Shown here in pieces: positions 36,855-48,900 of a stretch of DNA of 64,000 bases. Where the stretch lies: contig JASAMV010003861.1 in NCBI GenBank assembly GCA_030248065.1, positions 1 to 64,000 on the forward strand, given 5' to 3'. Below the pieces are notes generated by a model, which made no database searches, was not told where the DNA came from, and worked only from the letters and a program-made list of their open reading frames with translations. How positions within the stretch are numbered: the first letter of the stretch is position 1; each line of letters opens with the position of its first letter. Source of the stretch: Rhynchonema sp. JSB1_4 (taxonomy: Eukaryota > Nematoda > Chromadorea > Monhysterida > Xyalidae). A program made the translations under genes and the position numbers.

Positions 36855-38099
36855 TCACCGTTGTTGTGTGCTGAAGGCGGGCAATTCCGAATGTCTAAGT
36901 TGCTCAATCAGTTGCAGAATGAACATTTGCGTTCGTATTTGAGTCGCATCATCCGTCACGCAGAATCGCGGCACACCAGCCTTTTCGAGCAACGTCTGTT
37001 GTTGACGCACGAGTTTGTCGATTTCGCCTGATTGTGGGATGAATTGATATTGTAATTTTTGGATTGACAGAAACGGCGACTAAAGATCGACCGTCGAGTC
37101 AGCGCCTTTAGAGATGCTTGAAATGTATTCGCACTGACGACGCTCAGGCGGCGCAGGTCTGGCATGCGAAAACAGGGCGAAACGTTCAAAAGTCAGTATC
37201 ATATACCACTAGGTATAGGCAGCCTCCAGTTTTTTGTCTAGCAGCCCAGCAACCCAGCTCGACCGATCACAAAACTAGACATTGATACAAAACCAAAACA
37301 AGAACGACCAGAATCCCAAACTCACCCAGCGCCAATCTATCGTTATCAACAATCTGCACAGCACTGTTTGCTTCGAATTCAGCCAGTCTCCCGTGTGCAT
37401 CTGATGTTTCACCGGCGGATGATATGCTGTTGCTGTTACTACTTTTCGCTATGTACATTGCACCACTGGCCAGTGCTGCGGCGGCAGTGTCCGACTGTTG
37501 GACTGCATCTTGTAGACGTTTGCTGAAAAAAATTATGTTTCTTTGGTGATAAGATCAGACATGAAACGAACAACTGAACAAGAGAGTGACGAGCTGCGAT
37601 ATAGCAACGACAATGATGTCTTACGGTCAGCCACAAAACTATTGTACTCTTGGTGAATTTTTTTATTTTTCCAATTAGTTTTGGTCACCAAAGCAGGTGA
37701 TAATCAGCTTCGCCAAATTTTCTTTGAAAACTTATTTAACGCCAATAAAACATTTCGCAGTCCCTGAACACGTCATTCAAGACGAGAGGGGCCCATCTCG
37801 GATCGCTTCACCTCAAGGCCACATTTTGAGGCACAAAAATTAGTTACCAACCGTTCCTGTTCATGCGCATGCATGAGCGTGTAGCGTTTCTGCGCCAAAT
37901 CATACTCGGTGATCTGTTGCAACTCGTACAATTCGCGCACAATTTCAAACAGCCCGGTGTCCAAAACGAGACAGTTGACGATTGAATCAATCAATTGTTG
38001 CGTCAGCACCTCTTGAGCGGCACCACACACGGTCGATCTGATTGTGCTCAAACGTTTGCTGTATGCAGTGCGACGCGCGCGGACGTCTTTGGTGTTCAT
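36855..38099 (-). CDS. DGCR6: DGCR6 / gonadal (gdl) family protein
   Basis: Three exons, 38099-37852, 37522-37326 and 37027-36855, join in phases 2 and 1 to 205 residues, close to the roughly 200-220 of the family. Diagnostic stretches are GLFEIVRELYELQQ with ITEYDLAQKR in exon 1 (vertebrate FEIVQGLLEIQ...LTEKSLYNQR) and LVRQQQTLLEKAGVPRF with the VTDDATQIR...QMFIL segment in exon 3. The first donor is GTTGGT. The family is a small coiled-coil protein of unclear molecular role, linked in vertebrates to the DiGeorge region and in flies to gdl. The middle exon has a Ser/Ala-rich linker not seen in the human protein. It lies head-to-tail after the PTCD1-like gene, 438 bp away. Confidence 0.87.
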
Positions 38100-38536
38100 A
38101 TCTGGGCAGAGAACTGTGGATTTAAAGCTGCGGTGAAATATCAGACAGCCAGGTTTGGGTAGTTCCCATAAGGTTCATTAGTGTTCAAATGCGGAAAGTT
38201 GCAAAAGTAAATGGCTGATACCGCATCTTGAAAAAATTATGAATGGTCATATTCTTGCGATAACAGTATATTTAGAAATATGAAACATCCGCATAGACGG
38301 ATAGCGCAGCATAAAATCATCAAACCCGTTTTCAAATAGTGTTCACGAATCTTTTATCATTTTGAGCGTTGCAGCTTGACAAGATTGTACACAATCATTC
38401 AGACTGAAAGGCACAATTGAAAAAATCGACTAGGCGACAAACAGCAACAATAACAGGGCATAATACCTAACAAACTTGTGAAACATGTATAAAGAATAAC
38501 ACAACAGCTAATATCTAGCGATGTCTAAAATCCGAG

Positions 38537-41500
38537 CTATAAGTCCTTATCCAGTTGCATTAATGTTTCATCATCTACAGCGTTCACCTTCTGTTGCAGT
38601 TTCTTGTTGCTAACTTTTCTTGACCGTTCCTTCATGGTTCTTTGCACCGCTGGTTTTGGTTCCGGTTCCGCAGGCTGAATCTGCGGCTTCCGCTGTTGCG
38701 CCGCTTTGAACCGCAACATGAACACACGATAGGCCTCGCGTTGTTGCAACAGTTTCTCGTCGCTGCCGTGACCTTTCGCCTATAATTCTGGTCAGTTTTA
38801 GCCCAGTGTCACGGCCAAGTTACATAGTTCTTGGGCCAAAGGGACTTCAAACCAAATCTGTTCGTGTGAGGCACTCACCTCTAACGCAGTTGATAACGAC
38901 CGTTTCGGAATCAGATTCAAGAACTTCGATGAGTTTGTGAGTTTTGTTCAGGTCATACAGCAAGCGCCACATCATACATCGTAACCATATAAAAGTGACC
39001 CCCAAAAACAAAACGCATGTATAAACGAACAAGATCTGGCAGCCTCTCAACTCATGCATACCTTGCGATCTGCTATCACAAACAATCAAGGACAAAGCCA
39101 AACCCAATCCACATTCACCAACCTCAGCGTTGGCCACATATTCCTGAAACCTTCGCGCAAACTTCTCCACGACGAACGTCATGCTTTTGAGCGGAATGAC
39201 TTTGTCCTCAATCATACAACTGAGCACCCAATTTGCCCACTGGAAATCTCGCAACACCAACGGCACTCGCAGCATTGCTTCGTACACGTGGATATTGGGT
39301 CGAAGCTCGAGATTCTGGAAACAAACTGAATTCGGTCAGGTTCAACGGTAAAAACTTGTCGACCGGCAAAATAATCACGTCAAAGAATGTTTCACCTATC
39401 GTGTAAACATGCCACGGCGAAAGCGCAATAATGGTCAGCCTCTGTGCCAACAACAACAATAATAAAAAAATCCAAAATCATGCAGAAGAATGTTTTGCTA
39501 ATCGTCTAAACACGAAATCACGGCTGCGAGGAATACTTCTTTCCCTTCGTGCCTGCAGAAAAACGAAAGCATAAAAACACAAAATCCAAAGACCAACCCT
39601 CATCAAATTCACCAACTCCTGCGCATGCGCATGTGTGCGTGCGGTCGGCGCTAGTGCGCTAATCGTGTAAATATCGGGTGTGACCACGTGCGGCAACATT
39701 GCGTCCAAAACATCAAGCGCTCCGTGATAATCACGATCAAAATGCGCCTTTCGCCTGATCAGGACGTTGAAAAACGACGTATCAACACGAATCTGGTGCT
39801 TTTCGGCCAATTTTAATAGTTCGTTGACGTTGTCGGGTGTGCACGTCATCATACCACCGGCCTGCGAGTAGTTTTAAAAAAAGATAAGCAGTTTTTCGTC
39901 AAACAAATTCTGTGACAAATCTGGGCCAATCTACGGAATAGGAAATGCTCAGCCGTCGTCAGCAGCCGGAACGGACAAAGAATTAGCGGAGTGCAGCATA
40001 ATTCAGGTTTCGGTAAGGTTTATTATTCAATTGGTGGACTTCCCAATCTGAAGAACCCCATTTTCAACGCAAAGGACCCATCATAAACGGTCAATTGACA
40101 ACGAAGTTTTTATTGACGTTTATACAGAACTTGAAATTTTCGATGCAACTGTGATATCAAAAACTCGAAACAGTTTGCATCAACGATTTTTTTATCTCTC
40201 ACCTGCGTGATAAACTGCAGCGTCGGGTTAATCTGATGTTTGTAGAGCACTTGCGTGAGGCCTTGCACCCCGACGCCAAACACGCAACGGAACCTGCCAG
40301 AAGCCGAATTCAGTTGTTTGGCATTCAGCTCAGTCCCATGCTTTGAAGCATCAGCCACTCCGAACACGGACGGTAGTGAAACATCTGTTGCCTGATTCTG
40401 GGTCGGGGGTTGACGATGCGACACGAACGAACGCGCGGGCGGACGACGGCCGGCCGTGCTGTGTATAGTTGGAGATTTTCTCTTAATTTTTATTTCTATC
40501 CTCCTTCTGGTGTCTTCAGGGTGAACTCCGTAATCCCGCTCCCTCCATGTTTATAATGATCAACAGTTTAGCTCGATCTGGATACGAGACTCTACTTACA
40601 TGATCATGAGAGACGACGCATCTACTTACATGCTCCTTAGGGACTTTTCAGGGGCAATTAGTGCCAGAATTCAGGCAATTTCGTGCGCTTTAGGTGCCAA
40701 AATGGAAAATTCTGCGGCTTATTTTAGGATCTCAATATTTGGGTGGAGACGGAGGTTTTTGTCACAAATAACAGTCGAAATACTCAACAAACTGTCTAGA
40801 AAATCCTACTCTACTCTTCAGTTCAGTCATACATTGTCAGTACTAATCAAACAAAACCCGTGTGTCCCGCCCTGAGTGACCAAGCAAGCACGAAAGCAAG
40901 CACACACTGAAACCAGAGAAAACCACCAACTCATTGCTTTTCTGGGCAGCTATGGTTTCCAACTGATCCACCCAGTACGTTATCGGCGTGTACGACCCTT
41001 CGTCGTCGTTCAATCGCGGTTGCGGTTCGGACAGAAGCGGTAATGAAACGGGCAGGTCTGGTTCGGGAACGGCTGCTGGTTGGGATGTTGTGCCACTAGA
41101 TTGGAGACGATTGAAAATCTGAAACAAAATATGCAATTCAGTTGCATACTGCGCTCTACCAGGCCAGCATAACAATAATTATTACATGACATGTAATAAT
41201 TATTGTAGTCAATTAGAGAGCTGCCACTTTTCTTTTTCAGGCACGATATGCTGACGCTATTGCCCGGCAGTGCGCTCACGAACATTTCTGACATCAGTGA
41301 AGCATTTTTGAAATTAACGCGTGAATGTGTGACAAACAATATCCTGAACATTCACCGTCATCAAGCTCACTGGGTAACTTTCCTCGCAAAACATGCCCGA
41401 CCGCCAGAATTTCACAATTGGTATAGGAAGATCATCTTAGCCAACATACCCGCATGGCACATGAAACCGACTGGTTCGGGATCGGGACCAAATCCTTCGC

Positions 41501-44500
41501 TTTCCCGCCTTGCCTCTTCGCGCTGAACTTGTGCAAAATTTCAGCCAATTTTTGCCCAAAATCCTGCGCATCATTCAGCCGACCGACGTTACAGAATCGA
41601 CAAATGTACATCCACGCTGAGATGGTGTTTGAGTTGGGTGCGAAGGATAGATGCTCCATTGCGTTTTGCACCTGTGAAGGAAAGTCGATGAGGAAGTTTT
41701 GGGGTCACGTGCCCATCTGGTGCACCGCCGGTCTGCGACAAGCGGATCAAAATGGGCAATCCAAAGCGTTGCATGTGCAGACTGGTAAAACTCCCAATCA
41801 ACTTATCATGGTACGGTAATTCTTCAAAGAATTAGCACGTTGAATGACAGATCAGACACTAGCCAGCTTTCAGCTATTGTACACAATTCAATTGTGCGAA
41901 CACTGTGTGACATTACGCATCCAAATGTATGTTTACAAAACTAACAAGCAACTCAATAAAAAACACAAGCCCCTCGCAACCGACTTGAAGTGCTTTGCTG
42001 AATCCATTTGCATAATCACAACCACACACTTTGAGCAGAGCATTGAATGTTTCAACGTCCGGCAGATGACCGGATTCGATCATTTGATTCAGCGAATCGA
42101 ACAGAAGCTCGTCCTTTTTGGCGCTGAAACTATTTTGGCGCTTGATTGACAATCCAGGTCCTGATTGGCTCAATCAGTTTTGCGCAACAAGGTTGAATCA
42201 TTCATCTGAGACATATTTCATTCAAATTTGACGTTTGCATAGCAAATTTCTAAATTCACTGCCGTGCACGAAAATACGCCCCAATGATGTCCGCATCTAA
42301 ACCCGAACGCCAACCACGCGCAGTTCTGAAACACTGCGTACAGCTGCCTGGCGGGCTGGCAAGCTGCGTGTGTTTGCTGTCCGAATGTTTCAAAAGTTGA
42401 TTTTCTGGTTTAGATCTGGATATTAACCATGGGGCGTAGAAGGGGCAATATCACTATTCAAAGCACAACAGCAGAACTGTTTATCGCAAGAGCGAATCAT
42501 TTTCTCCTGTCACTTCGTTTTGGAATATTTGCCCTGATTTTTTAGTACATAACCGCAAAAGTAAATTTTGTTCGTCTTGTATGCTCGAAAATGCAGGTTT
42601 TTCAAAGTGTTTTCATCTTTTCTGGTTTCTGTGGTTTCAACCATCTGTGGTTGTCAGGGAGAAACATCAATATCACTTCATTTTCTGCTATCTGTCACCT
42701 TGCATTGTGTTGCTTTCGCACCGACGAGACCTGGCTCGCGTCAGTGAAAACATGCCGAAACGGGCAAACCTCACTACTGTTATTTATCATTGTGTGCTTT
42801 TGGAGACCGAATTTATGCCAAGAAAACCAAAAATACTAAAAAACCAACCGTCCGTAGACAAACAGCACCGAATGCCAATGCAACCGCGTGAGTTGAAATT
42901 TGCTATCAGCAGCGTATGCGAGCAGTTCCGAGACGGATTTGCCTGATAATTCAGGGTTGGTGTTGTCGTTGGCGCAAACGTTGAGCATATGGGACATAAT
43001 GGCATTGCTCGGTTGCAGTTGGTAACGGTCGATCATCTGGAAAATGACGCATGTACTTGGAACGATCAAATTTTACGATCGGATTGAATGTGATCTGTTT
43101 TGTTGGTCCGATCAGACCCGTACTCTGTCTAAAGGACATCAGTCACGCGAATTTACCAGAAAGCCGCTTGTGGACCGCAGAGTTGACAAACGATTCTGAA
43201 TGAAACGCCGTCGTAAAATAGAAGTGCTTGATTGAAGAATTCTTGTTTGCGAATTTGAACCGAAATGGGTCTAACGGACTGGCTTGTACTCTCACTAGCT
43301 TGCACTTTCGTGCGCAGCAGTGATGTTTTACTTGAGCAACAAGATCTGCTCGAGGTCCTTTTTGGAGGTCAATTGGCCAGAGGTGTTCGCACCGACGAGG
43401 CCTGGCACCTCGCCCGTCTGTGAAACCAGGCCGAAACGGGCAAAACTCACTGCTGTTACATTATTGTTATTTCGAGCAAAACACAGTGATACCGGTGTGA
43501 AGAACCCGAAGACAGGCGGGCTCGACGTCACCTTTTCGCGGTGCTCGCTGTCAACGCCGATGCCGCCGTGTTCAATGGCATCGCCGGCTAACGACGTCAA
43601 CCAACGTTCGTATTTATTTTCATGTCCGTAAACGCCACGCCCGGTCTTGCAATTATGCTTCCTCCACTTAACTTTCTTATGTATGTATGCATGTATGGAG
43701 TTGGTGCCGACTCAATAAACTAACCAAGAACACGAAGCTCAGTCGTGTTTCTGATCTCCCAGAATGACCTTGTCGGAAGCGTGTCTAATATGATCAGTTT
43801 ATGAGTTCATCAGATTCAGAACATAAACCCGAATCACCAACCATTCGAAACATGCCGAACGCTTTCTTCGCGAAGCCCTCTCTGGCCAGCGCACCCAGCA
43901 CAACATCGAAATTGTACCGAATCGGCGAGACTTCATCGATTTTGAGCATTCTACGTTCGAGCATGGCAATGGCCGCATCCAACTGAATAAAATGGAAGAG
44001 AGAATTTTACGACAAAATGCAACTAAAGAGAAAATCAATAGAATGATGACCCTTACGTGACCCTGATCAGCCAGATTCTTGCATTGTTGCGCATACCACA
44101 TGGCCGGGCGGGCCGTGACACTTTGTACTTCTTTTGTTGCCTCACTTTCATCTGACAAGGCAAGCGTTAGACGCGCTTGGTCTTCCTGAAATAAAGAAAT
44201 GCTTGTTTCTAGTTTCTATTGATCAATTTGCTTGTTTTTCTCCTTACGATTTCTACTCACAATGTATTGTTTCACTCATAAATTTCATGATACATGTGGC
44301 ACACTCAAAACATTTTCTTGCGGAAGAATTTTTGGCGTAAAGTTGTGAATAATGGCAGACACATTTTAGTAATATCAGACCTAACTGATTGCTAATTGGA
44401 TCGTTCTTGAGCTCTATAGATTTCTTGGATTGGAGTTCCTGAGAGTTTTACTCATCACGCCAACTTCAACGAGCATAAAAGCAAGTTTTACTCATTACGC

Positions 44501-45581
44501 CAAGCAGTACGTTAAATTTAACTATGAACAACACTCAAGCACAAATTATGCTATAAAAGATACACCAACCGGCAACAACTGCGCGCCCTGTTCGATCAGC
44601 CATTTCTCCAATTTCGACCGCATTTCCGCCATCTTTTTATGGCTCATTTGTGCATTCTCAAAGTTGTACATTTGCTGCCGAGTGTAGGACAACTTTGCGC
44701 ACAAGTGCTGCAGTGACACACCTAACTTCAGTCTTTGCTGGCGAAAATGATTCGCAAACAGGCCTAGTTCGTTGTCAAACATCGTATCTCTCGGTCGACT
44801 GGGGTTGACTGATTGATTCTTTAAAATTCTGTTGACAATATTTTTCTTTGCGTCACCATCCTTTCGGGGTGGTCTACCGGCGCGTTTTATGAGTTCATCC
44901 TTGTAGAATGCATGCTGCGCGTCTCGCACATGTTTCGGGTTCGATAATGTGCCGAAGGTGTCTTCTGGTGCGTTTTTCTGGTTTCTGGGACGAGATGTTG
45001 GAGTGGATTTCGATGTCTGCTTGATGAACGCCGTCATCAGCTGTTCATCTGATTGATTGATAATGGATTTCTGTTTGGTGTTTGTCAGCAGCGTGCCAAA
45101 TTTGTTGGGAGACCTCGACGTGGATTTCTTCTTTCTCGTTTTTGCTTTTCTCGGTGACCTGACAAACGTAATTAACATGAAATCCGTGCTTTTGCAACAC
45201 ATAACACGCCCAGAATTTTTGCTTCAGAAACATCAGCATCACCTCATATCGACAAAAGGTGCATGTTTCACGGCAATTATGTACCGGATATTCACCAATT
45301 CAAAAATGACAAATTCAATTTCTCTCCAGAGTGAACGCAGTCCTCCTCTGGTGAAGCACTCACACAGTGAATGGAACAAAAAACAAAACAATTCTCACTT
45401 ACTGATTGGCCTTAGATTTCTTCAAACCGCCCAGCACCAATGATCCATTGTCCTGTGCGACGCTGTTGTGTGCGGCTGCAGATGCCGCACACGCAAACGA
45501 CGTGGAAGGTCGCACCAGCAGAAGCAGGGATTGACGCACGCTCATTGCGGCAGGCAGCATTTTGACCGTTTGCGACCGCAA
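38537..45581 (-). CDS. PTCD1: PTCD1-like mitochondrial pentatricopeptide-repeat protein with an internal POU-specific-like segment
   Basis: Exons: 45581-45403, 45158-44570, 44185-44057, 43982-43842, 43036-42849, 42123-41985, 41671-41450, 41118-40931, 40293-40203, 39861-39598, 39314-39123, an optional 38923-38879, and 38779-38537 (stop). All phases agree, giving 869 residues (854 without the optional exon). Exon 1 is a mitochondrial-type presequence (MLPAAMSVRQSLLLLVRPS). PPR units follow PTCD1 order: WYAQQCKNL, KKAFGMFRM, PDVETFNALLKVCG, FSKALQVQNAM, VDTSFFNVLIRRKAHF, and PNIHVYEAML near the end. PTCD1 acts in mitochondrial tRNA/rRNA maturation. Oddity: exon 2 holds a basic stretch, AGRPPRK and, at residues 190-241, a POU-specific-like helix-turn-helix (44615-44772). 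Its donor is CCG|GTTGGT. Reading on instead gives a stop within a few codons. Several donors are GTTGGT. Confidence 0.88.
41172..41206. repeat. 35-bp near-perfect palindrome in PTCD1 intron 7
   Basis: ACAATAATTATTACATG is followed after one base by its inverse. It lies between the exons at 41671-41450 and 41118-40931 and could extrude as a hairpin. It may be the core of a small inverted-repeat element. Confidence 0.7.
44615..44772 (-). other. POU-specific-like domain segment within PTCD1 exon 2
   Basis: The segment reads ELGLFANHFRQQRLKLGVS, then a shortened turn, then YNFENAQMSHKKMAEMRSKL and KWLIE. It follows the POU-specific pattern: FAk.Fk.rRikLG at the start, and .FE.LqLS.kNM.kl.p.L.kWLee at the end. 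The loop between helices 2 and 3 is several residues shorter than in POU proteins. No homeodomain follows. XRE/HTH_3-type folds are an alternative. Confidence 0.6.
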
Positions 45582-45975
45582 ATGCAGTCAATCTTTGTTT
45601 CAGTCAAAACAATATTCACGATCATGCAAGACTATTATGTTTCAAAGTAATTTTTGGAACCCAGAGGGGCAACCCGAGCCGAACAAAACCACTTCTGGTG
45701 CACGAAAGTGATAACATTTTTATCAGCATGGATTGATATTGTGGACCGGTAAAAATGTACGAATATGGGAAGATCTAGCCTGGGCGTACGAGATGCAAAA
45801 TACAATCATACCAGCAAGATGATGACAAACATCTCGTGGGCACCATGTTGCAAAATCACAAAACCGTCATCCATCAAATCAAAAGATAACTTGACATTAA
45901 ATAAGTACAAGCACCAACAAGCATACAAAACAGAAAACGACTAGCAAGGACAGTTTTTTTTCAAAAAACCCGATT

Positions 45976-48900
45976 TCATTCACCACAGTCTGTCAACGTT
46001 TCCTCAGTTGTCACACAAATCACATGATTCCCAATGCGCGACCACAGCGCCGGCAGTTTATCCCTGATTGCCTGCCTCGCACTTTGCCAGGCCTCATTCA
46101 GTCGCTCCTCCGCCTCATCTTCACAGGCTTCCTCAATGTCAATGTTTGCCGGCGCTGTAACGGTCATCAACAATGCGGCCCTCTTCCTGGGCGCATTGTC
46201 GTTGTCGCAAAGTTGGTGCAGTAGGGGCAGGGCGATTTGCGGTGGGAGAGAGTCAACTGATGTTAACCGGGCCACGTGGGATTTGCCTGCGTGCCATTTC
46301 GACTCGAACTCGTGTTGTAAATGCGAGTGAATGGTCGGGTCGGTTTCGGTTGTTGTTGTTGTTGACTGACCAAATGATGATTGCTTGGCGCCGTCGATGT
46401 CTGGAAAAGATAATGATTCTTGTCCCTTTTGGGCAAACTTGGATTCAAAATGTGAACTGTGACAGACAAGAGTCACGAAGTATGTCAGAGCACAGCTCTA
46501 CGTGAAGCAAATCGTTCCATGGGTCATGACAAGAAGCAGTTGTGACTCATTGCCGTTCCTGTACAACATTGACCATTCACTGACATCTGGTGCTTCAAGA
46601 CTTGTCAAACTGGTCGGTCAATTTTATGGTGTTGGACGGAACTTTCGAGACAAAACAGAGATACAAACAGACACACACCCAGTTTGGCGGATTTGGTCAA
46701 GTTCTCCAGCAGCGATTGTATCCTTTTGCTCAGGCATCCGGCCACTTTTTCATCTCCGAAGAACAGCACACACGACGGCTGATGCGTGGGACCGACTTTT
46801 GTGTCGGTGAATTTCAGAAATCTCATTGCAGCGCGCAATTTTGTCCAAGTGACAGCGTTCTGTTGGGGAAAGTCACGACTCAGCGAATCGAGCGATTTGG
46901 AAAACGTTGAAAATGTGTTTGCATCGAATATGGGCTCGACGGAAGAGAGCTCATCGGGAAAACTTGACGTGGGAGTTGATGGTATGGGGTCGCTGCCAAG
47001 ATATCTCATAACACACATAATGGTAAGGAAACCGATGATGAAATAAGTTAGATGACGGCAGTAATCGGAGAGAAAGCTTGACCAGTCGAAAGAAGTTGTT
47101 GGTGTTGCAGCTGAAAACAAAATGAGGCTTGTTTGGCGTCAGAATTTAGTGGCATAAGAATGGCGTCTGTGACCTTTTTGTGTGAAAATGCGTGTAGAAC
47201 GTGGTTACAAATCCAGATCCATCGTTCTACAAGGACAGACAACCTTCAACGACAAACAAACACAACACAATCATACGTGGAAAATAACAACAATAATGAA
47301 TGAACCAAAACCTTCCCAAGTCAAAAAACACGAACCGAAATGTTCGTTGGGCTTGGGCGTTGTGCCAATTGAGCGTCGACCTCGAGCTGGACTCGGTGTG
47401 CGTCTGCTGCCAGCGCTGGTGTCCAAATCACGATAATCGTGCACGCCGGGACGCGCGTATGGTTTGACACCCGGGTGAAGATAATCTAAAATAGAACACA
47501 TGAAAGAAAATATAATATGGTTATGATGCCCATTCTGTCCTTGTGTGATCCAGATCCTGAGGCAAACGTGACGCAGCAACTTTGAACAGCGCAGGGTTTT
47601 TAAATTTCAGAATCGGCTGGTGGCATTTGCCATTGCTACTAAAATGGCAATTGTTAGGAGCAAACTTTGAAGGCCATTTTTAGTGTTTTCTTGTTTTTGA
47701 GTCCCATTGGTCAAGTATAATCAGGGCCAGGGGATAACACCGGATGCGAGACAGACTACAACAATGCGCACTATTTTTTTGACTTTAGGCTGGCCACTTA
47801 TAATTCCGTTCCGTGAATGTGAGGTTCGTAAGATCCAGTGCAGGATTGGCGAACAAAAGCGAATCGCTTGTTAGGTCTTTGTAATCTGTGATCACGAAGC
47901 TAGCTGCATTGTTTGCTCGAGAATTTAGCTCGATCTCTTGTTTCTCATGATGACACACATTCGTGTTTCAAAAGCCGACCAAACGATCAATAAACACGAA
48001 TGCCAGTGAGTGAAGTGGTCAACACAACAGTTCTTGGTGGCCCATCAGCTCGCAACTTGTGCCCACCAAAATAAATCAAGCAATGAGCGAAGCGCAAAAT
48101 TTTTGTATTTCCGGGGCTAAGACGCTAAAGAAAGTAAAGTTTAGATACCACAGATGTATGGTATCTTTTTTGTTACTAGACCCTGAAATCTTAGTAGCAA
48201 ATTGCTACTACACCTCAAATTTTTAGTAGCAAAGGAAAATTTTTAGTAGCAAATTGCCACCATTTAGTAGCAAAAAACCATGGACCAGCGTCTAAGCTTG
48301 TTTTACCCATTACGAGCTGGGCTGGGCATTGGGGTTGCTTGGGCTAACGGGACTACCGTAAAGTCGGTAATACAACCCACCAGTAATAGAAAGCCGCCCT
48401 GAGAGCCCAAATGAAAAAAAATAGAGCCCCCCAAGAATCGAACGCCACCCCCAAACCAGTGATGTAGTTGGGGGGTATGGGGTAATTCCCCCAAACCTGG
48501 GTCATCTATCAATGTATGTCTACCGAAAAAATCTATACCCCCAAACTCAGCTATCTATGTCGACCATGTCCGGACATCAACCAAAGTGTTGATTTCAGGG
48601 CAAAAATAGGCATTTTATGGTCCCAAATGGTCATATTTTCTCACATTTTTGCTAATATGCAGAAAATTACCCTCAAAGGCCTATTTTAGCATAATTTTTA
48701 CCTATTTTTATACCCCTAATTTTGACCTCTGGACAAATATCCCCCCAAATCGGCATACCCGGCCACACTGTAGTTCCTGGTCCGGAGGGGGAGATAGCGG
48801 ACCCCCCGTTTTTTTCGGAGGGGGAGATAGTGTACCCCTGAGGGGGGAAGGGGGGGGAAGACCCAAATTCGGGAAAAAGTCACTTTTTGAGGTGCAAATT

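Noticed and set aside
39208..39460. Extra PTCD1 exon between 39598 and 39314
   Set aside because: The flanking exons join directly in phase 0 and reproduce the PTCD1 order. The frame here shows no PPR pattern and would disturb the alignment.
43328..43600. PTCD1 exon on minus in the 43.3-43.6 kb frame
   Set aside because: Exons 43982-43842 and 43036-42849 join in phase and match the human protein without a gap. The sequence belongs to a dispersed repeat.
43799..44158. 119-codon minus frame starting near 44158 as a separate gene
   Set aside because: The first 30 or so codons are the PTCD1 exon 44185-44057. The rest runs through a clear GTAAGG donor into intron.
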